Source: Immersiella caudata
Lineage: Eukaryota > Ascomycota > Sordariomycetes > Sordariales > Lasiosphaeriaceae
Assembly: GCA_030512335.1 (NCBI GenBank)
Contig: JAULSU010000003.1
Span: forward strand, 5,270,001 to 5,334,000
Direction of reading: 5' to 3'
Length of the DNA: 64,000 nucleotides
Shown piece after piece: positions 1-10,995 of the stretch (position 1 is its first letter; the number at the start of each line of letters is the position of its first letter). A program made the position numbers and the translations under genes. The notes beneath the pieces were generated by a model. It ran no database searches. It saw only the letters and a list, made by a program, of their open reading frames with translations, and was not told the DNA's origin.

Positions 1-557
1 GTACGTAAAACACCCGCACACGCTCCCCAACTCCTATCATCCAAGCCCCTGTTTCTGTAGTCGATTTATTATCTATCATCCCAATGAATGGAATCGTCTT
101 CATTGTAGCAGCCATAGTCGCACTCCAGACCCAGATAGTCAATCGACGGCAGCGACAGCGCTTGAATCTCCTTGACCACATCGCGCACATGCTCGCGGAT
201 GATTTCGAGCCGGTGATCCTTGGTGTATCTCACATGTATCTGAAATCGTCGCAGGTACGGCAACGCCGTTCTTCCGCCAAATTTCCCGTATTGATCCAGG
301 CCTTCGTCGTAAAAGACCCAAGCGCTACCGTGCGGCCCCCACGTATTTTCAACGTCGAATTGGAAGGTATTGTCGCCGTAGAGAATGGACATGCCCTCGT
401 TGTGAACTTGGCGCTTGGGACAAAGAAGCTGGGAGCCCAGTTTGTAGCGATCAGCCGGGATGATTCTCAGGCGACAGATAAATAGGAGTCGATAAATCAT
501 GTTTCGGATTTCTGGAGGGAAGGAGAGGAAGCATAAAGGTGTCATGGTGGCGGCCAT
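1..557 (-). pseudogene. 2EXR/F-box-like gene with premature stop, runs off window edge
   Basis: The ATG at 557 opens a frame with the 2EXR-type N-terminal motif FPPEIRNMIYRLLF, followed by a recognisable EGMSILYGDNTF block, both shared with the intact copies at 5954 and 8476. After 162 codons it meets two consecutive TAA codons (66-71). The same frame then continues to the window edge, and DRSWGACAGVLRT aligns with SWKRCRLVLRTW of the intact copy. The full-length family is about 305-312 aa, so the C-terminal half is cut off by in-frame nonsense. These proteins are related to F-box/2EXR families whose function is mostly unknown. The rest of the gene lies outside the window. Confidence is high that it is a paralog and moderate that it is dead. 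Confidence 0.75.
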
Positions 558-1357
558 CCTTGCACGTCGAGTTGAGGTGGAAGGACTGATAAGAAGGCCA
601 AGGTTGAGGGCACAAGAGTTGTGAGAGGGGCGTCATTTAAATACCCGCTCAAAGACTTCTCACATGGTTTGGGGCTGGCTGAAGGAACCCTTGTGGGGCT
701 GGAAAGCATGTCTGCAAGCCCACCGAAAAGGTTGGAACCGGCTTATTGACACCTTGAAAGACATCAAAGTATCTCTGCAAGCCCATGCCGCAAGCCATGC
801 CTGGGAGCAAAAGTGTAGACCACATGCCCAGGTACAGTCACTTGTGAAAGGGGCTCGCTGCCCTGTGCAGGAACGTCTTACCCAGACCTACAAAGAGCTC
901 CGACAGAGGCCGCAATGCATCAACTGCATTGCCCAAGGCTTTGTTTACATTTTAAAATGCCAAAAGGGGATCTAAACGGCCATTTTCAGCATCAGTGGGC
1001 GACCATTGACATGGGGCGAAGGCCCAGGTCAACGCAGAAAGGGGCCGTCTGCTCCTCGCCAAACACGTTACCTGGGTCTGCAATGGCCTCCCGCGATGTC
1101 AAAGCGGCATTAAATACATTTGGAAGAGCCTTACTTACATATCAAAATGCCTAGAATATACTTTCAAAGGGCTACTGACATTGTGAAAGGCCTTGTCAAC
1201 ATGGCGAGAGGCCTTAAAAGCAGTGCATTGGGGTTCAATTTGACAAGGTACCGACGCCCCCGGCGCTGGCCAAACGGCCACTTTCTTTCAGCCAAAGCCG
1301 TCAAACTGATCCGGACACGCTACCCTTTGAAGCAAGCCAAGGCATCCGAGTCAAAAC
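558..1357. other. Intergenic, with weak degenerate internal repeats
   Basis: No gene is recognised. It holds the 5' flank of the 2EXR relic and the 3' flank of the DUF4246 gene. Related phrases recur, for example TTTACATTTTAAAATGCC near 944 and TTACATATCAAAATGCC near 1135, suggesting a decayed repeat. The open frames here have no family features. Confidence 0.4.
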
Positions 1358-3424
1358 TCAGTGCTCACAAAAGTTATACGTCTCCTGCAGCCGATGTTCC
1401 TCCGACTCCTGCTCAACGCCCGTCCTCTCTTTCATCAATTCTAACCGATGCCTCTCCGCCTCGTCCCGACTCATCGACAGTCCCTCTCCCATATGTCCCC
1501 TCACCATCTCCAAGACCTCCGGTGGCAGCTTCCCCTGCCCCGTAATCTTTCCTTCGGCAAAGGCCTTGTCAAGTTGCTCCCTGCCAATATTACGTTCCCG
1601 CAAAAGCTGTGCCAGCTCGGGAGGAATCTTGGATCCGAGCAGATTCTCGCCCTGAGGTCCAAACACGCTCTCAGCCCACCACTCTGCTTGCTGGGGTGGT
1701 ACGTTGGCGGTGCTGATGATCCTCGTGAGCGGATCCACCAGCCACAACGCGATGAACCGGCGGTGTCCCGGCTTGGAAGCATCGGCGAGCTTGAACCCCG
1801 ACACCCGATGCTGAAATACGTTCGGGAAAGCAAGCAGCCTCCCCTCACGCGTAACAACGCTCCCATAGTTCTGGACGCAGGAACTGCCATCGCCGCCGCC
1901 CAGTTTGGCGCCGTAGATGCTCTCCATCCAGTGGTAAGCGTCTTGACCAACAGGGCAGTTGTCTTGGTCGGTGAGGGTGCGGAATTCCAAGTGGCTCTCG
2001 GTGATGTTCTCGCTGTCGAGGTAGTACAGGGCTGTGGCGACGATATGTTCGTTCATCTGGCCCTCGACGTGCCATTGGCCGGGGGAGAACTCGGGCTTTT
2101 CGGGGGTGAGCTCGATGGAGGCCATCTTGACGATGACTTGGAGGCCAGAGGACTTGAATTGGGAGCGGAGGGATTTGGACGGGTTAGGGTCGTAGGTGAT
2201 TGGGGAGAATGGGGGGACGGAGGATTGAAGGGGGATGCGGATATCGGTCCAGCGGTCCCTGGTCACCCAGTCTTCTTCATCGGATGTTCTGCCGGCCAAT
2301 TTCTCTTGCTCCTCAAAGTCCTCCCAGGAAGGGTCCCATTTTCCGGGGGTGTCATCACTGTAGCGGGAGGTTAGCTGAGCCTGTCAGAAGGGTGGATAGA
2401 GAACGGACTCAGGGTCGTCGGGCTGGATTCGCGGCTCCACCTGCCCTGCGCCATGCCTTTGGACAGGTCCTTGGTAGCGATAGCGAGGTCCCGAGTGCCG
2501 CCGGAGACATTGATCCCAAAGAGGAATTGCCACATCGACCAACTTCTCAACTGCCGTGTAAATTCCGCGATGGCTGGGGTGTAGATTGTTGATGTAGCTC
2601 GTGAACTTGACGCCTCCTTCATCAGTGAATCTTAGATTGGCGGGCAGCCACTGATAGGTGTCGGACCAGTAGTGGGGAGGAACGACACCGAAGCTGGTGT
2701 TTTGGTTGTCTTCTGCAGGGAACTTGGGGATGGGCTCCCCTTTGCCGGCCCACTTCTCAACGGCATCATCAACGCCCACGACCTCGTCTGGCAGAAACAA
2801 GGAACGGCCGTACACAAGCGGATACATGGAAGGGTGGACGAGGTCTTGGACGATGTCGTTGGTGTTAGGATGCCAGTCGGGGTGGGATGCTTGATCGGCC
2901 TTCAGGCGGTCAAAGGCGCTGCGCAGTGCGAGACGGAGGTCTTGGTCGACCAGAGTATCCGACTTGGCCACGCTATGGCTGGCGTCCAGCGACGGGATGA
3001 TGCCGGTGCGCTGGAAATATCCTGCCTTTTGTTGCAGCTCGCGGATGACAAACTCGAGCGACGGCCTATCCAGAATTTGGTCCGGGATCGTGGGAAGGTA
3101 GGATCTGGACGTTTCATCCTGGAAGTAATGCGAGGGAAAGTTGGAGGTCCTTTTCCAGAGGTCCTCATTGGGCCAGGCCAGAGCTTCCTCGGTCCACTTT
3201 TCGATGATGGTCGGGTCGAAAATCTTGATGTGCCAATCCGGCTTGTCGGTGAGTTGCTCCAGGATCAGAATCATGGCGACTTCGCGGAGTGTCAGCATTT
3301 CCGACCAGCAGCCATAGCACCCATGGTGAATGCCCATAGGAAACACGCCTGTCTCCTGTAACTTTTCTGCGTCGTTCTGTAGAACATAGCGAAGATTTCG
3401 CTGCCAGCCGGGGTACTCGGGCAT
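1358..3424 (-). CDS. DUF4246 family protein
   Basis: Fungal DUF4246 protein of unknown biochemical role, predicted 671 aa from two exons (3424-2409 and 2357-1358). The 51-nt intron at 2358-2408 has a GTCCGT donor, a GCTAAC branch and a CTACAG acceptor, and joins QPDDP to DDDTPGKWDPSW in frame. Family hallmarks are visible: VAIPLWDQCL before the intron, then LQVIVKMASIELTPEKPEF and GQWHVEGQMNEHIVATALYY, and the usual C-terminal Cys-Glu-His end. The start is placed at MPEYPGW because the family normally starts close to this point. An in-frame ATG at 3610 would add 62 unconserved residues. The gene looks intact. Family assignment is confident; no substrate or pathway can be read from the sequence. 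Confidence 0.88.
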
Positions 3425-3874
3425 GGTGATAGGTCTCGACGGCTGTTGACTAGTGGCGAACTTGTGAAAGGGCAGGCGGTGGGAGAAATGAGTTGAGCGC
3501 CCACAACCCAGACGAGAGCGCTGTGACGAACCAGAGAAGACGATGTTGTGATGCAAAAAAGGCCTCCGAAAGATGCCTTTATGCCCTCGTCTCCAACAGG
3601 CAAGGCTCATGGAGAACGCAAGGAGGCATGTGATGCGGGGTTCGAGGAGCGGTGGGGCGAGAAGGAAGGTGCAGCTGAAACCCGCTATTTATCTCCAGGA
3701 AAGACTCGGGGCGAATGCTCCGACGCGGGACCTGGTGTGCCCAGCGCGTGCATCCAGACTTTGGGCCCCTGTCTGTCGCGAACTCACATGTCCGATGGTG
3801 CCTGAAGTTGGGTGCGTTGAGACGAAGGAGGGTCAACTGGTTGGTGCGCTTGCAAGCTGGCGATGCCCTAGTTC

Positions 3875-3895
3875 TTTTTTTTTTTTTTTTTTTTT
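3875..3895. repeat. Poly-T tract (T21)
   Basis: An uninterrupted run of 21 T in the upstream flank of the DUF4246 gene. No coding frame uses it. Confidence 0.9.
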
Positions 3896-4300
3896 CGCAA
3901 CCACACCCAAAGAAATGATGGTGCAGAAGCGAGACGTTGTTGCCTGGATGCCAAGAGAGCCTGAACCTAGATGCGGGGCAGGCAAACGGAGTGCTGCAGG
4001 GTTAGGGTTTTCCCACCACAACCCCTTTTCCCATTTCCCTCCTTTTCCCCGATATGTTGACATCCAATATAAACTGGCCGTATAAACGTGTAGTCTGCTT
4101 CTTCCTACTCAAATAAGCATTTCAATGACAACGAGGGACTTCAAACTGAAGCAGAGGAAGAGTCAAAAGCGGAAATACCCCGCCGATTTCCACTTGTCTT
4201 GCTCAGGGGTTGGGATTCCCCAAGGTAGCTTAGTTGATGGCAATATTGATTTTGTAGAGTTGACTGTATCCTCCTCGCCGTCTTCTAAACCAGGAACACT

Positions 4301-4353
4301 CTTCTTCTTCTTCTTCTTCTTCTTCTTCTTCTTCTTCTTCTTCTTCTTCTTCT
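4301..4353. repeat. (CTT)n microsatellite
   Basis: About 17 copies of CTT followed by imperfect CTTT units, just upstream of the broken 2EXR copy. On paper it encodes a phenylalanine run, but no gene context supports translation. Confidence 0.92.
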
Positions 4354-4625
4354 TTCTTCTTTCTTCATTTGTGTTTCGCTCCCTTAGTTTTTCAAGGTTC
4401 CAACTTCAAGGTTTCAAGGCTTGATTGAGTCCGAACCTTGGTATTCACGCATTGAGAGGTGTTGTGAACAATACTTTCACGCCCGTCCACATTTTCTCGG
4501 CCGGCTCCAAGATCCTCAGCAGGTCTTGGGCAATGATTCAAGGCCCTCCCTTCCCAATCCCTCTGCCGTCTACCCCTCTCTCCAGGAATCCAAATTTCCT
4601 CTCAGACTCGACTTGATTGGCAGCA

Positions 4626-5555
4626 ATGACCGCCGACTTTACCATCATGAAGCCCCTAAGCTTCTTTTCATCCCCTAAGAAATTCGAATACAATCTACCG
4701 ACTCCTCCTCGTCCATGTGGCACTCTGGAATACAATTTCCGGCCTCCACGGCCACCGCTACCGGGCCCGCCATCTGAGCACCCAACTCCTATGCATCAAC
4801 CGCAAAGTCTACACCGAGGGCATCTCAATCGTCTACAGGGAAAACACATTTGGGCTCGAAATCACAAGCAGTTATGGCCCGCGTGACGCCAACTGGCCCT
4901 GGAAGGAGCTAGGCATGCATTCCGTATCTCCCAAATGCCTCCAGGGAGGTCCATGCACCGGGAGGGAGTTTTTGATACCATGTATGTGGCGTGTTGAGCT
5001 GCACGTTTCGTACTCGAAGCATAACACGGTGGAAACCATTCGTAGCCAAGTGCGCTGCGTGGTGAGGGCGATGCGAAGACTACCAGCGATCGACTATCTT
5101 GGGCTAGTATGCAAGCTTGATGGCGGGAACTATTATCTGCCTGTGAACAATGATGGTAATGCTCAATGTCCAAAGATGATTTGGACGGCGGGCCTCGCAA
5201 CGGTCTTGAGCGTTGTAAAGACATTTTGCGGACGTGGCTGATCTCTTGAGTAACGCAAACGAGGTGTTTACTGAGGAATACGGTCTGGAGAAGACGAACG
5301 CGGACTTTTTGTTAGGCTGGTGGCGGGGGCAGGGTGGAGAGGAAAGTTCACAATTCAGGCTGGCGGATATGTATGAGAAATTAGAGGAGGGGATTGGTGA
5401 GGACGCCGCCAAGTTGCTCTATCAAGAGAGCAGTGCGTGCTCTGGAAACAGACGACTTGGATGAGTTCAAGCGAATGGAGGAGGCTATCACGGCCAATTC
5501 AACAGCTCGTGTGGATAGATGGAGGAATGGATTACTGTTGGAGAGAGGCCGCTGA
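4626..5555 (+). pseudogene. 2EXR/F-box-like pseudogene, multiple frameshifts
   Basis: A broken tandem copy of the intact gene at 5954. The start context AGCAATG matches the intact copy. The N-terminal motif is split between frames: SSPKKFEYNLP in one and IYRLLL in another. The middle block CINRKVYTEGISIVYRENTF and the IDYLGL block are readable at 4790-5110. Another frame gives LADMYEKLEEGIGE at 5361-5402, and after a further shift near 5425 the tail ALETDDLDEFKR and WRNGLLLERGR ends at a TGA at 5553-5555. At least three frame changes are needed, so no full-length product is possible. A separate intact gene is excluded because homology to one ~300-aa protein runs through all the pieces in order. 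Confidence 0.85.
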
Positions 5556-5953
5556 GACGAAGGTGGCTCCTTGACTTGTTGTCTCGGATTAGAAGAAATT
5601 GTGGAATTGTCTCCTTTTCTTCCTTTACTCCCTCCTTATTTCTGCTCCCTCCGTCTTCGAGGTTTTGTTTCATCAACTCCGAGCCTGGGTACCTATTCTT
5701 GGACAAGGACCTCGGTATCCGTGTTTTGGATGCGTAGCGTTCAGTCATGGCTTGCAGCCAAGGAGTCAAAATCCAAAGTGGCATTGCACACATACTTTGA
5801 CACCCTTGAAAGTTTTTCTCGGCCGGCTCCGACTTATAGTATGCTGATAGACCTTGAACGATTATCCAAAGTTCTCTCTCCCCAGCCCTTCCGCCTTCAA
5901 CTGTTCTTTCTAGACACTAACTCACCCTCCCAGACCTGGCATCACCTACAGCA
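5556..5953. other. Intergenic, 5' flank of 2EXR gene
   Basis: No gene is seen. The part at about 5790-5840 matches the upstream flank of the preceding pseudogene, marking the tandem duplication. Confidence 0.5.
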
Positions 5954-6868
5954 ATGGCCACCGACGGGGAAAAGACACCTTCAGGTTTCCTGTCACTGCC
6001 CTCCGAAATCCGAAATATCATCTACCGACTCCTTTTCCGTCATCCACGTGTCATCTTCCCGGAGGACGAAGGCGTAAATGACTGGTACGAGCTAACCTCC
6101 CAACTGCTTTACACCAATCGGCAAATCTACACCGAGGGCATCTCCATTCTTTACGGCGAAAACACGTTTCATATCGGCATCGAAAACATCTTAGGGCCGT
6201 TCAGTAGTCGGTTCTGGGGTGACGAGGGCCTGAGTGGAAGACGCGGTGGGAAGGCGGCGCTGCTATACCTACGAAGGTTCCATTTGGAGGTGCTATATAC
6301 CGACGAGTACCGGCTCGACACGATTCGGGATGGGATTCGCAACGTGGTGAAGAGGCTACAAGCTCTACCAGTGTTTGATTATCTGGGGCTAGAGTGTGAC
6401 CCCAATGCCCGAGATTATCGTATGCATTGGTATCGAGATACTTGGCCAGGGGCTGAGTACTGGGATGGTGACTTGGACGAGTCGCCCGCGTTCGAGTGGA
6501 GTTGGAAGCGTTGTAGGCTGGTTTTGCGGACGTGGCTTGGACTGCTACGTAACGTGAGGGAGACGTCTTTGGACATGGATAAAGATGATACAGCGATGTT
6601 GAAAGGCCGGTGGCAACGGAAGGACGGCGAGGGGAGCTCCCAGCAACTCGCAGAGATGTATGTGAAATTGGAGGAGGACGTGATGGCGCTCGGCGAGGGG
6701 GACTCGCTCTGTCGCAAGCTCCTCCACAACGCAGTCCGGGCCGTTGAGACTGATGACTTGGATGGGTTCATGCGAGCAAAGGAGAGCATCAGAGGGAATT
6801 TGACGGCCCGTGTGAATGCATGGAGAAGGAATGGGCTGCTGTTGGAGAAGGACTTGACTGGTTCTTAA
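5954..6868 (+). CDS. 2EXR/F-box-like protein
   Basis: Intact single-exon gene of 304 aa. The N-terminal motif FLSLPSEIRNIIYRLLF (about residues 12-28) is the 2EXR/F-box-like signature of fungal expanded families. It is followed by QIYTEGISILYGENTF (about 57-72), a central FDYLGLECD block, and a helical C-terminus rich in acidic residues. Family members are thought to act as F-box-like adaptors, but no partner domain (LRR, WD40, ankyrin) is present. It is one of four copies within 9.4 kb; the copy just upstream is a decayed tandem duplicate that shares its upstream flank. Coding is confident; function is unknown. Confidence 0.85.
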   Translation: MATDGEKTPSGFLSLPSEIRNIIYRLLFRHPRVIFPEDEGVNDWYELTSQLLYTNRQIYTEGISILYGENTFHIGIENILGPFSSRFWGDEGLSGRRGGKAALLYLRRFHLEVLYTDEYRLDTIRDGIRNVVKRLQALPVFDYLGLECDPNARDYRMHWYRDTWPGAEYWDGDLDESPAFEWSWKRCRLVLRTWLGLLRNVRETSLDMDKDDTAMLKGRWQRKDGEGSSQQLAEMYVKLEEDVMALGEGDSLCRKLLHNAVRAVETDDLDGFMRAKESIRGNLTARVNAWRRNGLLLEKDLTGS

Positions 6869-6881
6869 AAGCCTAGGTACT

Positions 6882-8046
6882 CTACATTCCGACAAGCCAC
6901 GAAGCCATGCTTGTTGGCCCAAAATAAAGACCCGGACTGCACCGATATCGCATTGATAGAAACTCGAAAAGACTTGGCACGGGACTCAATCCCACAGATC
7001 GACTCGGCGCATTGCCAGTTGGCTCGGCAGCGGTAGGAGGGCCGGTGACAGTGTCTAAAAAGGGACAAGATGGTTACTAGAGTCCAAAAGGATGCTTTGA
7101 GCATGTAGCTGCAGGGACTGCTCCTACCTGCAAATACGATCTGAATTCCGAGGAGGTGTGCAATGACAAGCTCCAACTGCTCAGGTTCGACCCACTGTAC
7201 CTCCGGCAGCAGATCGTCCGGGGCGGCTCCTGGCTCTCCGAAGACATAGGCGACTCGTTCCGTTATAGTCTTGACCAAATAGTTCCACAGTTCCGTGTTT
7301 TCCCCTGCTAGGCTGATGATCATGCTTCGGATGCCGATTAGCCGGAGATAGCACTCTTTGAAGTTGTTGTCTTTGGGTGAGAAGAAACTGCGTGAATCTC
7401 TCGAAGTTAGCATTACTGGCTTGATCTATGGCAATCCGAAGGGTGGTGTTTGCGTTCATCAGATGCCGGTATTAGGGAGGAAGGGCTCGAGCTTGGCGTT
7501 GAATGCATTGTGGCCGGCCATGTACCCATCCCGCTCCCACAATCAATACAGAACAAAAATTGCTGGGGGAGTAGCCCTTCAAGAAGTCAATGATGACAGC
7601 CTGGAAGGACATTTCGATACTCCTCCATGTCTCGTGGTCTTCCTGTGAAATGTCAAAGTTGGGATATCCGAGATCAGCCCACGAGACGTCGGCGAGGATT
7701 TGGATGTATCTAAAGACTGTGGTATGGTCTCGGAACAAGGAGTTTGCGCCGGCGCCTATCTGGCTTCTGACTAGGCGAGTCGGAGGGCCGACGTTGGGCC
7801 CGCAGTCCATTGTTGTTGCGTACGCACCAGTCGCATTTGACTCCGGGCCAGACTCGGTCGACTGGGAAACACTGTAGCAGGCATCGTAAAATTAGCATAG
7901 AGTAGGGGAGAGAGAAGTAAAGAAAGAAAGGCTTGTTCGTTTTTTTTTTTGTCTTGGCAACATTGTGCGCACTTGAGCGTTGTACCGCTGGAATGGGGTT
8001 GAACATTGCCAGCACTTGTTCAAGATTCACCAACCTGAATGGGCAT
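6882..8046 (-). pseudogene. Zn(II)2Cys6-type regulator gene relic
   Basis: The start is ATG at 8046 (MPIQVGES). An in-frame TGA follows, then KCAQCCQDKKK. After an intron ending CTACAG comes CFPVDRVWPGVKCDWC, and after a one-base shift DCGPNVGPPTR. With the shift repaired the cysteines follow C-X2-C-X6-C-X11-C-X2-C-X6-C, the fungal zinc-cluster DNA-binding signature. The donor expected after DKKK is replaced by an A-run. Downstream are SWADLGYPNFD, an in-frame TAA at about 7469-7471 before YRHLMNANTTLRIAI, a one-base shift near 7397, and a 73-nt intron (7055-7127) before the end at 6882. Five lesions make a functional product unlikely. The family call rests on the cysteine spacing; the rest of the protein is unrecognised. 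Confidence 0.72.
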
Positions 8047-8475
8047 ACTGACGGCTTCCTGGGGGTCAAAAAGGAGAGGGTTGAACGTTAGCTGCGGCGT
8101 GTTTGGAAACTTTGAGAGTGTTGCGAAACAAAAACCCACCGTCGACTTCCTGCTGGAGACCTGTGCTTTTATGCTAGGCACACCTAGCGAAGCCCTAGTC
8201 TCTCTGCGACACAACGATTGGCCGTTGGCAGCTGCGAAGGCGGCCTTTTGCGCCCAGAACCAGTGACAGTCTCGTCGTCTCTTTCGCAAGTTCCCGACCC
8301 CACCTGCGAAAAAAGCTGCGAGGAGCTGCAGCCCATGTGACGCCGTGGCTGCGTGGCCGCCACATTCTCAATTGATTTCCTGCACACCGGATACGGGTGA
8401 AAGTGGACGGCATAAGGGATTTTCACAAGGGAACTAACGAGGGAGACTTTGGTGTAGGGCATTTTTACAGGGCGA
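8047..8475. other. Intergenic
   Basis: Upstream flank of the zinc-cluster relic and downstream flank of the 2EXR gene. No supported feature is seen. Confidence 0.5.
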
Positions 8476-9414
8476 TTACGCCCCAGGTTCCTTCTCTTGA
8501 CACGTATCCAAGCTAACACCCTGCAATAACCCAGCGTTGGCCCAGTCTTCCACATGCCCCCTCAATTGCTCGCAGATGTCATCCTTCCATGCGTTGAACA
8601 TCTCTTCGTTGCCCGCCTCGAAACACAACAACGCCGTATAGAGACCCTCCTTGCAGGAGTCCAGAAAATTCACAGCCTTCTCCAGCGCCTTAAAATCGCC
8701 AATAAACCGCATCAGCTCCTCCCTACCGTCTCCTCTCCAACACCCTTTCAGGATCTCTGCATCACCCTCTGGCATCCCCTCAATCCATGTCTCGCCATTC
8801 TCAACGTCCAACGCACCCAGCCAAGTTCGGAGGGCAGCGATACATTGCTTCTTGCTGCCGTCGTGCTCGTAGCTATCCCAGCGCTCGTCGCGCCAGTTGA
8901 CCCAGCTTGACGAGTCTCGGAAGTCGAGGGCGCATTCCAGCCGCAGGTGTTTGATCTGGCCCGCGTGCTTGCCCAGAAGAGCCGTGAACTGGCGGACAGA
9001 GTCTCGAAGCGGTGTAAGCTGGTGTGCAGATGTGTAGTCGATTTTGATGAGGAAGCTTCGCAGGTGCTCTCGCATCACTTGCGAGGATGGTCGGGAGCCC
9101 CAGCCGAAAAGGATTCCAAGAGCTTTGGAATACTCGGCGGAAGACTGGTCCGGGGCGTCTCTGCTGGAGAGTTCGATTGTGAAGATATTTTCGGCGTAGA
9201 GGATGGATGCGGCTTCGTTGTAGACTGTTTTGCATGTTCGGAGGAGTTGGGAGCTTAGTGCTTTTTTGTAGGACATGTCTTCTGTCGGGATGGGATCCGG
9301 GAAGCAGAAAAGAAGCCTGTAGGTCATGTTGCGTATTTCAGCGGGGAAGGAAAGAATGCGCAGGCGGGGGCTGGTGTTGGCCGTTGCGATTTGTGAGGTG
9401 TCGTCTTGCGCCAT
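8476..9414 (-). CDS. 2EXR/F-box-like protein
   Basis: Intact single-exon gene of 312 aa, ATG at 9414. It carries the family motif ILSFPAEIRNMTYRLLF (about residues 20-36), then LLRTCKTVYNEAASILYAENIF and an IKHLRLECA block that corresponds to the YLGLEC block of the other copies. The C-terminus is acidic and helical. It is more diverged from the 5954 copy than the broken tandem duplicate is, so it probably comes from an older duplication. No accessory domain is visible. An adaptor role is possible by family analogy only. Confidence 0.85.
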   Translation of the reverse strand: MAQDDTSQIATANTSPRLRILSFPAEIRNMTYRLLFCFPDPIPTEDMSYKKALSSQLLRTCKTVYNEAASILYAENIFTIELSSRDAPDQSSAEYSKALGILFGWGSRPSSQVMREHLRSFLIKIDYTSAHQLTPLRDSVRQFTALLGKHAGQIKHLRLECALDFRDSSSWVNWRDERWDSYEHDGSKKQCIAALRTWLGALDVENGETWIEGMPEGDAEILKGCWRGDGREELMRFIGDFKALEKAVNFLDSCKEGLYTALLCFEAGNEEMFNAWKDDICEQLRGHVEDWANAGLLQGVSLDTCQEKEPGA

Positions 9415-9927
9415 GGTACCTATGATTGGGACCAGAAACAGTGCAGGAGGCTGATCTTGCGAATGACTAGAATTTAGGGGGGAAGGGCTTTTATCCTGCG
9501 CTCTATAAGGTTAGGTTTATGGGTCGGTATTCGGGAAGTTTGGTGGATGTTGGAAAGCATGCCCGCCACCGAGAGCATTGTGCGAAATTTGCTCCTGCCC
9601 CAATAGAACGTCCAGGCATCGAGAATAGAGTTCCCTCTTGCCCCACCAGCGATGTTCAACGTCGAGGTGGGCCGTGCTGATCTCCATGCGACACAGCTCC
9701 AGGGTACGCATGCGCAATCCCAACCAAGGCCCGCCAAGACCCAACTCCAGGGGTCTCAAAATAGCACCACAAGCTAATCTCCAAAAACCACACTATCGAC
9801 GCCACACTCTCGGCCTTTGCGCACGTGGTGCACGATGCCTCATCGCGTTTTTTTCCCGTCAACAAGAGCCTCATCAATCTCTCATCCACCTCACCCCAAC
9901 CTCACCTCACAAACCCGCGTCAACAAG
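9415..9927. other. Intergenic, divergent promoter region
   Basis: Lies between two divergently transcribed genes. The 60 bases before the ATG at 9928 are rich in CTCACC/CATC pyrimidine-biased sequence, typical of fungal leaders. Nothing else is recognised. Confidence 0.5.
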
Positions 9928-10629
9928 ATGCACTGGCACACATCCCTGCCCCTGCTCTTCGCACTCGCCGCCCACACCACCGCTAACAGCGCAGCAACCT
10001 GCATCTCCCCCATATCCACCCTCTACTCCTCCCACCCAAAATGCGCGCAATCCTGCCTCGGCTGCATCGACTCTAACGAGAGCTTCGCCCACGCGTGCGA
10101 CATCAACAGCAACTGCTGCCAGGGTCCCGAGGCGCTCAAGTTCATTCCCCTTGTCTATGGGTGTGTTAGTTCGGTGTGCGATGCTGTCGAGGCGCAAAAG
10201 AGCTGGGAGGTGTTTTTGAGGAATTGTAGGAGGCAGGGGTATGTGGTTGATGAGAGGGACACGCCGGGGGGGTATGTTTATGTTGTGGGGGGTGGGGATG
10301 AGGGTTTGAGTACTGGGACGACGGCGACTACGGCATCGACGACGGGGACGACGTCGAGGGGCGATGGGAAGGGGACGGCGACCGTGACGGGGGCGCTGCC
10401 GGGGGAGACAGCGGGTGGGAGTGGGAATGGGGGAACGGTGTCAGGACAAGATGGGAATGCGGGATCATCACCGTCGTCTGGGCTGGGAAAGGGGGAGATT
10501 ATTGGGATTTCGCTTGGTGCGGTTTCGGCGGTTGCGGCCGTGGTTGGGCTAGGGCTGAGGTGGAAGCATTTGCAGATTGCCAAGAGAAATGCCGCGGCCA
10601 TAGGGCCTGGGGAGGGAGGAAAGATTTAA
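9928..10629 (+). CDS. CFEM-like cysteine-rich single-pass membrane protein
   Basis: Predicted 233 aa, single exon. The start at 9928 is chosen because it opens directly into a signal peptide (MHWHTSLPLLFALAAHTTA); an upstream in-frame start at 9817 would bury it. The ectodomain has ten cysteines at about residues 25-99, including PKCAQSCLGC and a CDINSNCC cluster, close to the CFEM pattern. A Gly/Thr/Ser-rich linker (about 120-190) leads to a single membrane helix (IIGISLGAVSAVAAVVGLGL) and a short basic tail. Such proteins act at the cell surface or wall; a receptor or adhesin role is possible. CFEM assignment is moderate because the cysteine spacing is not canonical. Confidence 0.75.
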   Translation: MHWHTSLPLLFALAAHTTANSAATCISPISTLYSSHPKCAQSCLGCIDSNESFAHACDINSNCCQGPEALKFIPLVYGCVSSVCDAVEAQKSWEVFLRNCRRQGYVVDERDTPGGYVYVVGGGDEGLSTGTTATTASTTGTTSRGDGKGTATVTGALPGETAGGSGNGGTVSGQDGNAGSSPSSGLGKGEIIGISLGAVSAVAAVVGLGLRWKHLQIAKRNAAAIGPGEGGKI

Positions 10630-10995
10630 GGGGAGAGAAATGGAGTACTAGAGTTGGACATGATCGGTTGAAAAGGCGCGCCTTGGTGTTGTGGATCTGT
10701 TGTGGGACTTGTTGTGAATGGCATTGTTGGACGCGCGAGGGTTCCCTGTATCGGTGCATTGTTGAGGAAGCAGCTGTCCTTTGTTAGATGCCCTTGTTAT
10801 CAAGTGCAAACAATTTGATTGCGATTGTTCGCCTGTGAAGGCTAGGTACCCACGCCCTTTGTTGGTGGTTCGCATATTCGTGTTCCGAGGCAGCCCCAAT
10901 GCGCAGGCAGGCAGGCAGGCAGCAACGAAAAATGGACTTGCTCCGCACCACACCACAGTTCTCAACTCCAACTCCGACATCAACTCACCGTCACC
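10630..10995. other. Intergenic
   Basis: Contains four GCAG/GGCA units in a row near 10905-10921 and the C-rich leader of the next gene. No gene is seen. Confidence 0.5.

Larger units (their letters stand above)
3425..4625. other. Intergenic with two simple repeats
   Basis: This is the 5' flank of the DUF4246 gene and of the broken 2EXR copy. It contains a T21 run and a long CTT repeat, listed separately. The part near 4460-4510 resembles the sequence upstream of the intact 2EXR gene (shared TTTTCTCGGCCGGCTCC at about 4492 and 5816), so the duplicated unit included the upstream flank. Confidence 0.55.
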
